Virus record (IMG/VR): IMGVR_UViG_3300028393_000040
Location: 1 to 64,000 of that record
Strand: one strand, 5' to 3'
DNA length: 64,000 bases
DNA from: a virus
The position numbers were made by a program, and so were the translations under genes. Positions 29,371 to 36,877 of the stretch are shown here, in pieces (positions within the stretch are counted from its first letter, which is position 1; each line of letters starts with the position of its first letter). The notes under the pieces are model-generated. The model was not told the DNA's origin. It ran no database searches and worked only from the letters and a program-made list of their open reading frames with translations.

Positions 29371-29855
29371 TGTCAAGCGATAACGAAATAGATTCAATTA
29401 TAGATCAATTAAAGGCAGATGCAGTTCCTGCCAAAACAATTATACCAGAACCAGAACCATTAGAGGAACTTACTGATGAGAATGTTGGGGATTATGTGTA
29501 CAAGAAATCAGCATCATTAGTTGAATCAACACTTGGTGCTGTTCAAGCATTAAAGGATAATGTTTTAACTGGTAGTGACCCAAGAGAAATATCAGCATTG
29601 TCACAGCTTATTAATTCAGCAACAAAAGCACTTGATCAACTTAATAAAATTAATATTCAAAACAAACAAAGTAAAAATAACATTGAAGTTAAGAGAATGG
29701 AAATTGCCGCTAATGCAGACAGACCACAATTACCTAACACTACAAACGTATTAATTGCAACGAGAGATGAAATTATGTCTCAAATTTTTAATCCTAAATC
29801 AACAAAAAAACAACCATTAGAGATTGTTGATGCTGAGTTTTCTAAAGAAAATTGA
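29370..29855 (+). CDS. 16: Terminase small subunit gp16-like
   Basis: 161 residues from the ATG at 29370. Features consistent with T4-like gp16: an acidic N-terminal tail, a central helical hairpin (ALSQLINSATKALDQLNKIN, then a basic, Gln/Lys-rich helix) and the C-terminal NTTNVLIATRDEIMSQIF motif, which matches the small-terminase tail in marine T4-like phages. gp16 binds DNA and stimulates the gp17 packaging motor; gp17 does not follow here. An upstream in-frame ATG at 29271 was rejected because it would overlap the divergent small gene and because GGTAAATA and TATAAATA octamers lie directly before 29370. Confidence 0.65.
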   Translation: MSSDNEIDSIIDQLKADAVPAKTIIPEPEPLEELTDENVGDYVYKKSASLVESTLGAVQALKDNVLTGSDPREISALSQLINSATKALDQLNKINIQNKQSKNNIEVKRMEIAANADRPQLPNTTNVLIATRDEIMSQIFNPKSTKKQPLEIVDAEFSKEN

Positions 29856-29857
29856 TG

Positions 29858-29879
29858 TTCCCGAAATTGGTTTCGGGAA
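29858..29879. terminator. Hairpin after gp16-like gene
   Basis: A perfect 9-bp inverted repeat, TTCCCGAAA / TTTCGGG AA, with a TTGG loop, starts 3 bp after the stop codon at 29855. No strong T-run follows on the plus strand, so it may protect the mRNA 3' end or end transcription inefficiently; it lies between convergent genes. Confidence 0.55.
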
Positions 29880-29986
29880 GATAATATAAATTATTGATTT
29901 TAAATAATTTATATAAATAAAAATTACATTTCCTATACATTTATTAACAAATGAAGAGGTTTTGTAAAGAATTTGGGCAAGAAAAT
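29880..29986. other. Intergenic A+T-rich stretch with plus-strand octamer
   Basis: Between the two hairpins there is no convincing gene. A TATAAATA lies on the plus strand at 29912-29919; transcription from it would run about 100 nt into the bidirectional terminator, giving a possible small RNA. A 26-codon plus-strand frame (29951-30031) also exists but runs through the terminator stem. Confidence 0.35.
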
Positions 29987-30016
29987 GCCCCAACCCATAG
30001 CAATCTGGATTGGGGC
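29987..30016. terminator. Strong bidirectional terminator hairpin after the major capsid gene
   Basis: GCCCCAACCC (29987-29996) pairs with GGATTGGGGC (30007-30016) in a 10-bp G+C-rich stem (one wobble) with a 10-nt loop. On the minus strand it lies 27 bp after the gp23 stop and is followed by ATTTTCTT; on the plus strand it is followed by GAACTTTTTCTTT. It stands out in this A+T-rich genome. A second hairpin, GGGCA (29975-29979) with TGCCC (29986-29990), would compete with it. Confidence 0.8.
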
Positions 30017-30042
30017 GAACTTTTTCTTTAGCTGAACTAAAC

Positions 30043-31533
30043 TTAGAGGTAGTTGGCGACTGCGCCGTTACCTGCAAAGTTTTGTCCGAGACCCTTAACT
30101 ATGATCATGTGATAGTATAAAGATGCACCGAAGATATGATCAACTACGCCGTAGCGAGTCATAAGACCTACACGTGGTGCAAAGTCATTAGGACCAACTG
30201 TGCGTTGGATCATAACTGGGATGTATGGGCAATATACAATACCTGTATCATAGTATTCGGTTCCCTTGTAGCCTAAGAGGGCGTACTCAACCTGATTTGT
30301 TCTTGCTCCTGAAAGATACTGCGCATCTGTACGGGTATCACGGTAGACGGTAAAACGTCCTCCGAGAGTACCAACTTTAGCGATTCCTGTTGGCTGCGTG
30401 TTAACGTTGCCGTTAACTGGCATCCACTGGAATTCTGGTAACATTTCTAAAATTGCACACACACGAGGTGTAGCAATGATGAAGTTAGCAGAACCTCTAC
30501 GGTTACGGATTGCGACACGATTAGCCTCGACAATTACCTTACTGTAGAAATCACGATTTCTTTCGCCCAACCAACGTGCGTCAGCTGAAGCGGCGTACCA
30601 ATACGAGAATCCGTTACCTGCTGTTGCAGAAATGCCAGAGCCTGTTGGGCCTCCAGCATTGAGACATACTTGGATCATACGGATAACCATTTCACGGTCG
30701 ATTTCTGCCTGAATTTCATAACTCATTGCGTTAGTTAATTCAGAGTCGATGTCGAGTCCGTTCATGTTCTTAAGATCCTGTTCAAGTTCAACTGACCAAC
30801 GAGCGGCAAGGCGGCGTGTGCCAGCCTCAACTGCTGTCTTGCTGAACTGAACAACAACCTGTGGGATGTTACCAGTTAATTCATAGTCACTTAAAAGTGC
30901 TGCAATACCTTGATCTGCTCCGACCATGTCGAAATCAGATCCGTTGTTTGCTAACCCAGAAAGCTGGGCTGCACTTGTGCCTGTGAATCTTGTATCTAAG
31001 TATTGATAGCCTAGTTCCTGTCCATCGGAAGCTGTACGGGGGTTTCCATTAACGTCACTTGTTGTGAGTCCTGTACTATACCCGTCGATTCCGTTGACAC
31101 CTAAACTATCTGCCTCATATTTGTAACGAAGAGCAAATGCAAGTCCGACTGGTCCGCTCATTGGCTGTACACCAACGATCTCGTTTGTGATAAGCTCTGG
31201 GAAAGTACGACGAACCATCGGTATAAGAACCTTTGGTAAGCGACTATCACCAGCAGCATAACGATCTCCTGAAAAATTAGAAGATGCAGCACCTGGGTTT
31301 CCGAAGACTCCCGAAGCACCACCGTAGATACCACCAGAGACATTTCCTCCTGCCTCTTCGATGCACCAACGCTCCTGATTTTCCATGAGAATAGCAGTAG
31401 TTAAGCGTGAGTGCTCGTTTTCGATTGCAGCAACCTTATCGGATGTGTAATCAAGAACTGGGGCCCACTTTTCAACTAACTGCTGTGCACGAGAACGATC
31501 AATGTAGCCTGTGGCTGGATTAACGTTTTTCAT
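30043..31533 (-). CDS. 23: Major capsid protein gp23
   Basis: 496 residues (T4 gp23 is 521). The N-terminus has the T4-type sequence RLTTAILMENQERW followed by WCIEE-AGGN at residues 56-64; IEE|A fits the (I/L)-x-E cleavage rule of the gp21 protease, so the mature protein would begin near Ala61. Downstream blocks include LPKVLIPMVRRTFPELI, NEIVGVQPMSGPVGLAFALR, AVEAGTRRLAARWSVELEQDL, and the C-terminal GLMTRYGVVDHIFGASLYYH. It follows gp22 on the minus strand as in T4. It is the only gene here with a clear Shine-Dalgarno sequence (AGGAGT, 11 nt before ATG), and it ends in a strong terminator. Codon use looks more G+C-rich than its neighbours, as expected for the most highly expressed gene. 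Confidence 0.95.
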   Translation of the reverse strand: MKNVNPATGYIDRSRAQQLVEKWAPVLDYTSDKVAAIENEHSRLTTAILMENQERWCIEEAGGNVSGGIYGGASGVFGNPGAASSNFSGDRYAAGDSRLPKVLIPMVRRTFPELITNEIVGVQPMSGPVGLAFALRYKYEADSLGVNGIDGYSTGLTTSDVNGNPRTASDGQELGYQYLDTRFTGTSAAQLSGLANNGSDFDMVGADQGIAALLSDYELTGNIPQVVVQFSKTAVEAGTRRLAARWSVELEQDLKNMNGLDIDSELTNAMSYEIQAEIDREMVIRMIQVCLNAGGPTGSGISATAGNGFSYWYAASADARWLGERNRDFYSKVIVEANRVAIRNRRGSANFIIATPRVCAILEMLPEFQWMPVNGNVNTQPTGIAKVGTLGGRFTVYRDTRTDAQYLSGARTNQVEYALLGYKGTEYYDTGIVYCPYIPVMIQRTVGPNDFAPRVGLMTRYGVVDHIFGASLYYHMIIVKGLGQNFAGNGAVANYL

Positions 31534-31544
31534 TTGTTTTGTTT

Positions 31545-31550
31545 ACTCCT
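31545..31550 (-). promoter_or_regulatory. Shine-Dalgarno of the major capsid gene
   Basis: AGGAGT on the minus strand, 11 nt before the gp23 ATG. It is notable because most genes in the window have no such sequence. Confidence 0.8.
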
Positions 31551-31585
31551 ATGGAATAGAATACTGTGATTGTTAAATAATTCAG

Positions 31586-31593
31586 AATTTATA
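31586..31593 (-). promoter_or_regulatory. Late-like promoter octamer for gp23
   Basis: TATAAATT on the minus strand, predicting a leader of roughly 45 nt before the gp23 ATG, much longer than for other genes here. Confidence 0.45.
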
Positions 31594-31597
31594 GAAT

Positions 31598-32509
31598 TTA
31601 ACTTCTATAAGATTCAGATTTCTTTAACTCACTCAGATATCCGCTAACTTGGGAAAATCCCTCATTAGAATTAGCTACCGATTCGGTAACTACTGAACTT
31701 ACAGGAATCTTAGCGTCTCTGGTTTTAGCAGAAAGCTTTGCTTCCGTAACAAGTTCAGACGTAGCTTCTTGTTCGCTACGCTCAAACATCTCAACAACAT
31801 AATTAAAATTCTCTTCAATATAAGAACTGTCTTTGTCGTTTAACAATTTAACAATAAAATCTTTTTTAGTTGATGGCATACCCTTGGTTTTTTGTTCAAG
31901 AATAATAGTAGATTCAACTAATTTAAGCTTTCCTATGAGAGCTTCATTTTCTTTATAAGACTCATTGATCTTTTCATTAAGATTATCAATGGTTCTTTTA
32001 CCTTCAGCAATTGTTGTCTTAATTCCAGAATTAATTGATTCTGGATTAAATCCAACGATCTGACGGATTTTTTCAAGCTGTGTACGAGCATATGTGTTCT
32101 CTACAGCTTCTTGTAATTGAGTTTTTGGTAAAGCCTTCTCCAATGCTATATCGATGAAGTTACTAACGTCATCAATCATTTTATTTGAAAAAGCTTCTGC
32201 CTTTTCATTTAAAGCCTTGCGGTAAAAATTAACAAGCTTTTCTAATTTGCTTGTGTGATCTTCATTAATTGAATTAACAACCATTTGAAGTTTTTCGGTA
32301 TGATCACTATCAATAGCCTCTAAAAGTTTTTCTAACTTAACTGCATGTTGTTCGTCTTGTTGTGAAAGAGCATTTTCAACTTGGAGTGCTGATCTTGATT
32401 CTACTTTTTCGCTTACAGCAGCTTCAAATGCTTCAGCGATTGCTGTTGCTGTTTCTTCGGAGATTACACTCTTGTCTAAGTTTTCTAAGATGGCTTTGAA
32501 ATTCTTCAT
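31598..32509 (-). CDS. 22: Prohead core scaffold protein gp22
   Basis: 303 residues (T4 gp22 is 269), almost entirely helical and charged, with an acidic N-terminal half and long heptad-like segments (HAVKLEKLLEAIDSDHTEKL, HTSKLEKLVNFYRKALNEKA). The core PKTQLQEAVENTYARTQLEK and RTIDNLNEKINESYKENEAL regions match the expected coiled-coil scaffold. gp22 forms the inner core around which gp23 assembles and is then degraded by gp21. Its position directly before gp23 and after gp21 is the T4 order. A GATAAGTT octamer precedes the start. Confidence 0.85.
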   Translation of the reverse strand: MKNFKAILENLDKSVISEETATAIAEAFEAAVSEKVESRSALQVENALSQQDEQHAVKLEKLLEAIDSDHTEKLQMVVNSINEDHTSKLEKLVNFYRKALNEKAEAFSNKMIDDVSNFIDIALEKALPKTQLQEAVENTYARTQLEKIRQIVGFNPESINSGIKTTIAEGKRTIDNLNEKINESYKENEALIGKLKLVESTIILEQKTKGMPSTKKDFIVKLLNDKDSSYIEENFNYVVEMFERSEQEATSELVTEAKLSAKTRDAKIPVSSVVTESVANSNEGFSQVSGYLSELKKSESYRS

Positions 32510-32522
32510 ATTATGTTATAAT

Positions 32523-32530
32523 AACTTATC
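32523..32530 (-). promoter_or_regulatory. Late-like octamer GATAAGTT
   Basis: Before gp22; predicted leader 8 nt. Confidence 0.5.
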
Positions 32531-32531
32531 C

Positions 32532-32801
32532 TTACTTGTTCCCTTTTTTAGAAACTTTTTTAGTTACTCCAATTTTCTTTAAGAAAGCCGCTTGTTTAGC
32601 GGATACTGGCTTTTTGGGATCTGACTTTTTTGAAGTTGATTTTTTTGAGTCTGACTTTTTAGTATCCTTTTTGTCTATGACTTTTTCAATCTGCTTGGTG
32701 GCTTTTGCCTCAACAATTTGATTGAGTGATTTATTAGCTTGTGCGTAATCTCTTGCACAAACTTGTGCTAAAAAGTTTTTTATTGATTTACGAATATCCA
32801 T
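32532..32801 (-). CDS. Small lysine-rich prohead-region protein
   Basis: 89 residues. The N-terminal 40 residues form a possible helix (IRKSIKNFLAQVCARDYAQA). Residues about 48-75 are an extremely basic Ser/Lys/Pro repeat (KKSDSKKSTSKKSDPKKP), and the C-terminus is AAFLKKIGVTKKVSKKGNK. T4 has small core proteins gp67 and gp68 near this place, but gp67 is acidic; here the histone-H1-like tail suggests binding to DNA or to the acidic scaffold. It lies between gp21 and gp22 with its own GATAAGTA octamer. Function inferred from position only. Confidence 0.6.
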   Translation of the reverse strand: MDIRKSIKNFLAQVCARDYAQANKSLNQIVEAKATKQIEKVIDKKDTKKSDSKKSTSKKSDPKKPVSAKQAAFLKKIGVTKKVSKKGNK

Positions 32802-32812
32802 ATGTGTATTAT

Positions 32813-32820
32813 TACTTATC
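32813..32820 (-). promoter_or_regulatory. Late-like octamer GATAAGTA
   Basis: Before the lysine-rich small protein; predicted leader 6 nt. Confidence 0.55.
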
Positions 32821-32834
32821 CTAAAATGTTACAA

Positions 32835-33503
32835 TTAATAACTTTTTAATGCATTAATGAATGCAACAAATTGTTCACGAAGATATGCATCTTTGTTTTT
32901 TAAAGGAAGATTTGAAATACTTTTTTCAAACTTTTCATAAAATGCTTCGAGTTCACCATTGTCTTTTAACACCCATTGTTTGGATTCTAATATACCGTTA
33001 ACAAATGCAGTTGGCACAGAAGGATCAGCAACAACATCAATTGCTACAAGTCTAAAGTCAGAAACTTTACCAACTCCATTTTCTTGATCAACTCTTCCAA
33101 GTGCTCTTGATGAAACGCCAAGTTTTACTCCATCCATAATTAATGAACGAACAACTTGACCAACAGGTGTTGAAAGAATTTTTGATTTACCTTCAAATAT
33201 ATTTCCATCTTGCTTTAATTCTGTAACAATGTGACAGGCTCTTTCTAAATTGATTTCAGGAGATGATGGGTGATTGAGTTCGCCTGTTGCACGGTTGCCT
33301 TTGATCATTTCTTTATCATAACGAGCAACTTCTCTGACCATCTCTTCCAATGGATATACACGCTTGTTACGATTTGCTTCATTAGCCATTAGAAACGGTC
33401 CTTTAATGTACATGTTTGAAGGTGAATTACGATTTTGTTCTTCAACCAAATACTTTAATTCATATGTAGGTTGCTCGACCAAAAGATTATAAACGTTACT
33501 CAT
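32835..33503 (-). CDS. 21: Prohead core protease gp21
   Basis: 222 residues (T4 gp21 is 212), a herpesvirus-assemblin-type serine protease. Catalytic residues are visible as His78 in GELNHPSSPEINLERACH and Ser131/132 in KLGVSSRALGRV, with the typical VYPLEEMVREVARYDKEMI region before them and FRLVAIDVVADPSVPTAFV after them. It cuts gp22, gp23 and other head proteins at (I/L)-x-E sites during head maturation. It carries two octamers upstream (ACTAAGTA and TATAAATA) and leads the gp21, small basic protein, gp22, gp23 series. Confidence 0.92.
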   Translation of the reverse strand: MSNVYNLLVEQPTYELKYLVEEQNRNSPSNMYIKGPFLMANEANRNKRVYPLEEMVREVARYDKEMIKGNRATGELNHPSSPEINLERACHIVTELKQDGNIFEGKSKILSTPVGQVVRSLIMDGVKLGVSSRALGRVDQENGVGKVSDFRLVAIDVVADPSVPTAFVNGILESKQWVLKDNGELEAFYEKFEKSISNLPLKNKDAYLREQFVAFINALKSY

Positions 33504-33511
33504 ATATTAAT

Positions 33512-33531
33512 TACTTAGTCTTTTATTTATA
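33512..33531 (-). promoter_or_regulatory. Tandem octamers before gp21
   Basis: ACTAAGTA (33519-33512) and TATAAATA (33531-33524); predicted leaders 3 and 15 nt. Confidence 0.55.
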
Positions 33532-33978
33532 CTAATTAAGGTGTTTTTCATTAAGAATTAAAAAAGTATATCCATTTTTTTTACACCATTGCCTAGCAGC
33601 GTCCCATTTAGCCTGATTAACTGCCCATGTGACTTTTTCGTAAAGCATGGTGGATTGCTTTTTTTTGTTAGTTATAGTTGGGGGTCTTGTTTGCTTTTCT
33701 GGTTTAACTTCAATTAATAGTTTTTGAATTTTTCCAGTTTTATCTTTTAATGTGGCTACGAGATCAACAAAGTATTTGTGTACTTTTCCATCTTTTGGTG
33801 ATTGGTATGGTATTACAACAGACTCGCTTCCCCATGTTAATATATTATTATTCTTATCCAAATATCTCATTGAAATTAATTCAAGTTTTGATCTGTATAT
33901 TATGGGTATGCTTCCTTTGTATTTTAAGGGGTTTAGTGGTTGATATATGCCCTGTGTGTAGTTTTGGTTTTTTTTCAT
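33532..33978 (-). CDS. 4: Head completion nuclease-like protein gp4
   Basis: 148 residues (T4 gp4 is about 150). The sequence follows the gp4 pattern: IYQPLNPLKYKGSIPIIYRS, KLELISMRYLDKNNNILTWG, SESVVIPYQSPKDGKVHKYF, VDLVATLKDKTGKIQKLLIE, then VKPEKQTRPP. The E...D...E-x-K spacing (SKLE, YFVDL, IEVKP) is that of a TnsA/restriction-type nuclease fold. gp4 finishes packaged heads before tail joining, perhaps by trimming DNA ends. A 10-bp inverted repeat lies in its leader (33984-34004). Confidence 0.85.
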   Translation of the reverse strand: MKKNQNYTQGIYQPLNPLKYKGSIPIIYRSKLELISMRYLDKNNNILTWGSESVVIPYQSPKDGKVHKYFVDLVATLKDKTGKIQKLLIEVKPEKQTRPPTITNKKKQSTMLYEKVTWAVNQAKWDAARQWCKKNGYTFLILNEKHLN

Positions 33979-33983
33979 GGTTG

Positions 33984-34004
33984 TTCATTTGAGTCTCAAA
34001 TGAA
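33984..34004. promoter_or_regulatory. Perfect inverted repeat in the gp4 leader
   Basis: TTCATTTGAG and CTCAAATGAA are perfect inverted repeats separated by a single T, ending six bases before the gp4 ATG on the minus strand. It could be a hairpin in the mRNA between gp13 and gp4 (processing site or weak terminator) or a protein-binding site. Confidence 0.5.
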
Positions 34005-34044
34005 GTAGTGGTTCATTTTAAAACACTAAGATAATCAATTAAGA

Positions 34045-34974
34045 TTATCCCAAGAAAAAGTGAATAGGATCTCTATCGATCATATCCGTTACTATTTCTT
34101 TTTCTAAATCATCTTTTTCTTTCTCGCCTTGACGTTGTAAATCTGCATAATTAACGGTTTGATTTCCAAATAAATTAGTTCCAGCATATTTTCCTCTAAC
34201 GTGTCCTAGAGTTATTTTACAAAGTGCCAATGTATATCTATAAACCCATAACTGGCTTACGATATCTTTAATTGCTTTTTGAACTCTACATCCAATTAAC
34301 CCGTAATATGGTGATAATAAGAAATTTGGTTCTGGGATGATTTTTAAAATTTGATTATCTGCGTTAAATCTAAGATATGGTTTTAATGCCAAAAGTTTTT
34401 CACGGGTATCGATCCATGTTTTAAGTGCTTGCCAAGTGATAAGATCATAACCAACATTACCTAGTAAATGCCCAAAGTATGCTTGCTGTGCAATTGTATG
34501 TTCAATGGTGAAAAGTGTATTCACGCCAGAATTGTTTCCTTCTTCGTATGAAAAGACATCAATTACCTTTCTATATTGATTCATATCATAATCCCACCCT
34601 GCGGAATTTTTTAATGCACTAGCTACAGGAGAAAATGTAGAATTGCCAGTTTGCATTGTGCTAACCGCTGGGGTTTGCGTTGTAGAATTGTACATATCAG
34701 GTGTGATATTAATTAATTTGTCAATTCTCAACCCAACACCAGTTTGGTATAAATCTGATCTGAAGATTAGATATTCTTCGGTTGTACCTGCAAATTTTGT
34801 AAAGAATTCACATGCTAAATCGATGTTTTCATAAATTTGTTCCGCTGATAATTCAACCTGAACCAACGGCTCACCCATTACTCTTCTTATTCTTTGAGCT
34901 AAAAGATCATAAGTGGTAACCTTTGGTGAAAAGGTCATTGAACCGTGAAAACTATTTGGTAGTACTGTATCCAT
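34045..34974 (-). CDS. 13: Neck protein gp13
   Basis: 309 residues, the same size class as T4 gp13. Characteristic parts are TYDLLAQRIRRVMGEPLVQV and ELSAEQIYENIDLACEFFTK at the N-terminus and, near the C-terminus, RKVIDVFSYEEG, the KDIVSQLWVYRYTLALCKIT helix and LGHVRGKYAGTN. gp13 joins gp14 to form the neck that closes the portal and receives the tail. A GATAAGTA octamer ends six bases before the ATG, so the predicted transcript is nearly leaderless. gp14 is not in the window next to it. Confidence 0.75.
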   Translation of the reverse strand: MDTVLPNSFHGSMTFSPKVTTYDLLAQRIRRVMGEPLVQVELSAEQIYENIDLACEFFTKFAGTTEEYLIFRSDLYQTGVGLRIDKLINITPDMYNSTTQTPAVSTMQTGNSTFSPVASALKNSAGWDYDMNQYRKVIDVFSYEEGNNSGVNTLFTIEHTIAQQAYFGHLLGNVGYDLITWQALKTWIDTREKLLALKPYLRFNADNQILKIIPEPNFLLSPYYGLIGCRVQKAIKDIVSQLWVYRYTLALCKITLGHVRGKYAGTNLFGNQTVNYADLQRQGEKEKDDLEKEIVTDMIDRDPIHFFLG

Positions 34975-34980
34975 TAACAG

Positions 34981-34988
34981 TACTTATC
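34981..34988 (-). promoter_or_regulatory. Late-like octamer GATAAGTA
   Basis: Before gp13; predicted leader 1 nt. Confidence 0.55.
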
Positions 34989-35003
34989 TTTTTTTAATCT
35001 AGT

Positions 35004-35792
35004 TTAGATTAAAGCATCCCAAAATATTTGACTGTTATACTGTTGATATAAATCTAAACCTATGTATTCAACACAATTTGTTGTGGTTTTTTCTAATTGT
35101 GGTTTAACCTTGTGTAGGTTTGGTAAATCGGTTGCCAAGTCATTATAAACTTCTGTTTGTTGAATTTGTTGAAAATTGTGTTCAAACTTTGGAAGTTCAA
35201 AAAAGTTATAAATTCTTTTAAGTTGTGATTTTGGATTATTACAAAATAGATTGTAATCCACAAAAAGTAAACGATCTTCATATCCTGTTATAAGTGCATC
35301 TTTTAACATTGCATGACTTAGTCCAAGGATACCATCAGGGGAAGAATAATACATTGCTCTGGCTGCAACTGTATTTGCACCGTTTAATTCGGGTGCAACT
35401 AATTTTGTTGGATTATCTTTCCTTATTCGTTCAAATGATGATAGAATCTCTGCTGGATTTCTAACTGGGCATAAGATTTTCACTTTTTGTTGAAGTAAAT
35501 TTTCCAAAAGTGGGATTTTTGAAATCCACATTCTATCTTTATCAAATATAATATCCTTTGTGGATGTTTTGTGATAACTTTCAAGAATGCCCTTTAAAAC
35601 GTTTAAACGAGCGTATTCATTGGGATATTCTCTATTTGCTTCAATATTATTCCAATTGCTTTGTACTGCATTTAAAACTGATGCAAGTGAACTTACTGAA
35701 ACACCATCAACTTTAGTATTTTGTTTTAAAATGTTTATCATCATTGTTGCACCGCTTCTTGGTAATCCAGCAACAAAATGTAAAGTCTTCAT
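35004..35792 (-). CDS. Sulfotransferase (PAPS-dependent, P-loop type)
   Basis: 262 residues with the two cofactor motifs of the sulfotransferase family: the 5'-phosphosulfate loop at the N-terminus (FVAGLPRSGATMMINILKQN, residues 6-25) and the 3'-phosphate motif VKILCPVRNPAEILSSFERI in mid-protein. The C-terminal part (LLFVDYNLFCNNPKSQLKRI) matches the usual helix that follows. It would move sulfate from PAPS to a sugar or tyrosine; the acceptor is unknown. It follows the TPR-glycosyltransferase with a 4-bp gap, so sugar addition and sulfation may act on one target. An ATTAAGTT octamer lies inside the end of the upstream gene. Confidence 0.8.
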   Translation of the reverse strand: MKTLHFVAGLPRSGATMMINILKQNTKVDGVSVSSLASVLNAVQSNWNNIEANREYPNEYARLNVLKGILESYHKTSTKDIIFDKDRMWISKIPLLENLLQQKVKILCPVRNPAEILSSFERIRKDNPTKLVAPELNGANTVAARAMYYSSPDGILGLSHAMLKDALITGYEDRLLFVDYNLFCNNPKSQLKRIYNFFELPKFEHNFQQIQQTEVYNDLATDLPNLHKVKPQLEKTTTNCVEYIGLDLYQQYNSQIFWDALI

Positions 35793-35796
35793 ATGT

Positions 35797-36846
35797 TTAA
35801 CTTAATAGATTTTTTGGTTTTTTCAACTTGAATTTTTTTAATAGTGCGCTTTCTATTTTTGTAAAAGTTTCTTCCCATTTACTAAATGTTTTTTGTCTAA
35901 AAATCTTAACATTATCCTCATACCAAGGACTACTATCTTTTCCATATGCCCAAATATGATATGGTAATATTGGAGTTATTACCCATGTTGGTATGCCCAT
36001 TGCACCTGCTAAATGAGCAATACTTGTGCAAGAAGTTATTACTAAGTCTAAATTTTTAATAGCTGCTGCTGTGTCTTCCCATGAAATTAATAGATGTTGC
36101 AAGTCAGTAATATCATTTGGTAATTCCATCGTATCTGTATCCCTTTGGAGAGAATAAAATTGTATATGTTTATATTTTTTAAGATCAATTAATTTATTAG
36201 GTGGAAATATCCTAAATTGTTGATGTTCAAATTTTGTATTTCCACTCCACCTAATACCAACTTTGTATTTGTTTGAATTTATTAAATTTGCCCACTGAGA
36301 AACACTTTGTTTATTTGGTTTTATATAAGGTTTATTTGGTAGGTTTTTAAAATCATAACCAAACAACCAACAACAACTAAACGAAGGAATCCAATAGTCG
36401 TGTTTTGTAGTTTTAATATCATTATAATTCACATAACCCTTCACACCATCAACTCTCAATAGCAAACTTTTTAAACTTGGGTCACAACATATCAGGCATT
36501 TACCACCTCTGTTTTTAATATCCCGTGCAAACCTTACATGAATAATTTGATCTCCCAATCCACCTTCAAGATTTAAAATCACCGTTTTGTTTTTTAAATT
36601 TTCTTGATCCCAAATAGGTTTGTCAGTTGGTATTTTTCTATTACCATAAACATTTAAAAATCTACCTGCTTCTAATGATTGAAACCCTTCCTGTAATTTG
36701 CCTTGGTTAATTAAAAACCATCCCCTGTTAAATTTATGTCTCAAATCGTTAGGGTCTTGTTTCTCTAATTTTTGAGAAATTTTCCATGCTTCACGAAATC
36801 TACCTCTTACCATTAAGTTAAGCTGTTGATCTATGAGATGCATCAA
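35797..36846 (-). CDS. TPR-containing GT-B glycosyltransferase
   Basis: 349 residues. The N-terminal 65 residues form one or two TPR motifs (RGRFREAWKISQKLEKQDPN, FNRGWFLINQGKLQEGFQSL). The rest is a GT-B fold of the GT9/GT41-like kind: VILNLEGGLGDQIIHVRFAR (near residue 90), GVKGYVNYNDIK, GIRWSGNTKFEHQQFRIFPP, and the nucleotide-sugar site LVITSCTSIAHLAGAMGIPT. Such TPR-GT enzymes modify proteins or glycans in the cytoplasm. The start may be 36846 or the next codon (two ATGs). It is probably transcribed with the sulfotransferase downstream. Acceptor unknown; fibre proteins encoded next door are candidates. Confidence 0.75.
   Translation of the reverse strand: MMHLIDQQLNLMVRGRFREAWKISQKLEKQDPNDLRHKFNRGWFLINQGKLQEGFQSLEAGRFLNVYGNRKIPTDKPIWDQENLKNKTVILNLEGGLGDQIIHVRFARDIKNRGGKCLICCDPSLKSLLLRVDGVKGYVNYNDIKTTKHDYWIPSFSCCWLFGYDFKNLPNKPYIKPNKQSVSQWANLINSNKYKVGIRWSGNTKFEHQQFRIFPPNKLIDLKKYKHIQFYSLQRDTDTMELPNDITDLQHLLISWEDTAAAIKNLDLVITSCTSIAHLAGAMGIPTWVITPILPYHIWAYGKDSSPWYEDNVKIFRQKTFSKWEETFTKIESALLKKFKLKKPKNLLS
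35799..35806 (-). promoter_or_regulatory. Internal octamer ATTAAGTT
   Basis: Lies over the stop codon of the TPR-glycosyltransferase and predicts a 1-nt leader for the sulfotransferase. Confidence 0.4.
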
Positions 36847-36877
36847 TATAGTATACTACAAAGTATCTATTTTGCAA

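Noticed and set aside
29951-30031. Plus-strand frame of 26 codons over the gp23 terminator
   Set aside because: Its sequence contains the terminator stem and has no ribosome binding site or octamer at the usual distance; probably chance.
29817-30077. Minus-strand frame of 86 residues across the gp16-gp23 gap
   Set aside because: It starts inside the gp23 coding region in another frame, runs through both hairpins and overlaps gp16; it has no promoter octamer and an unlikely composition.
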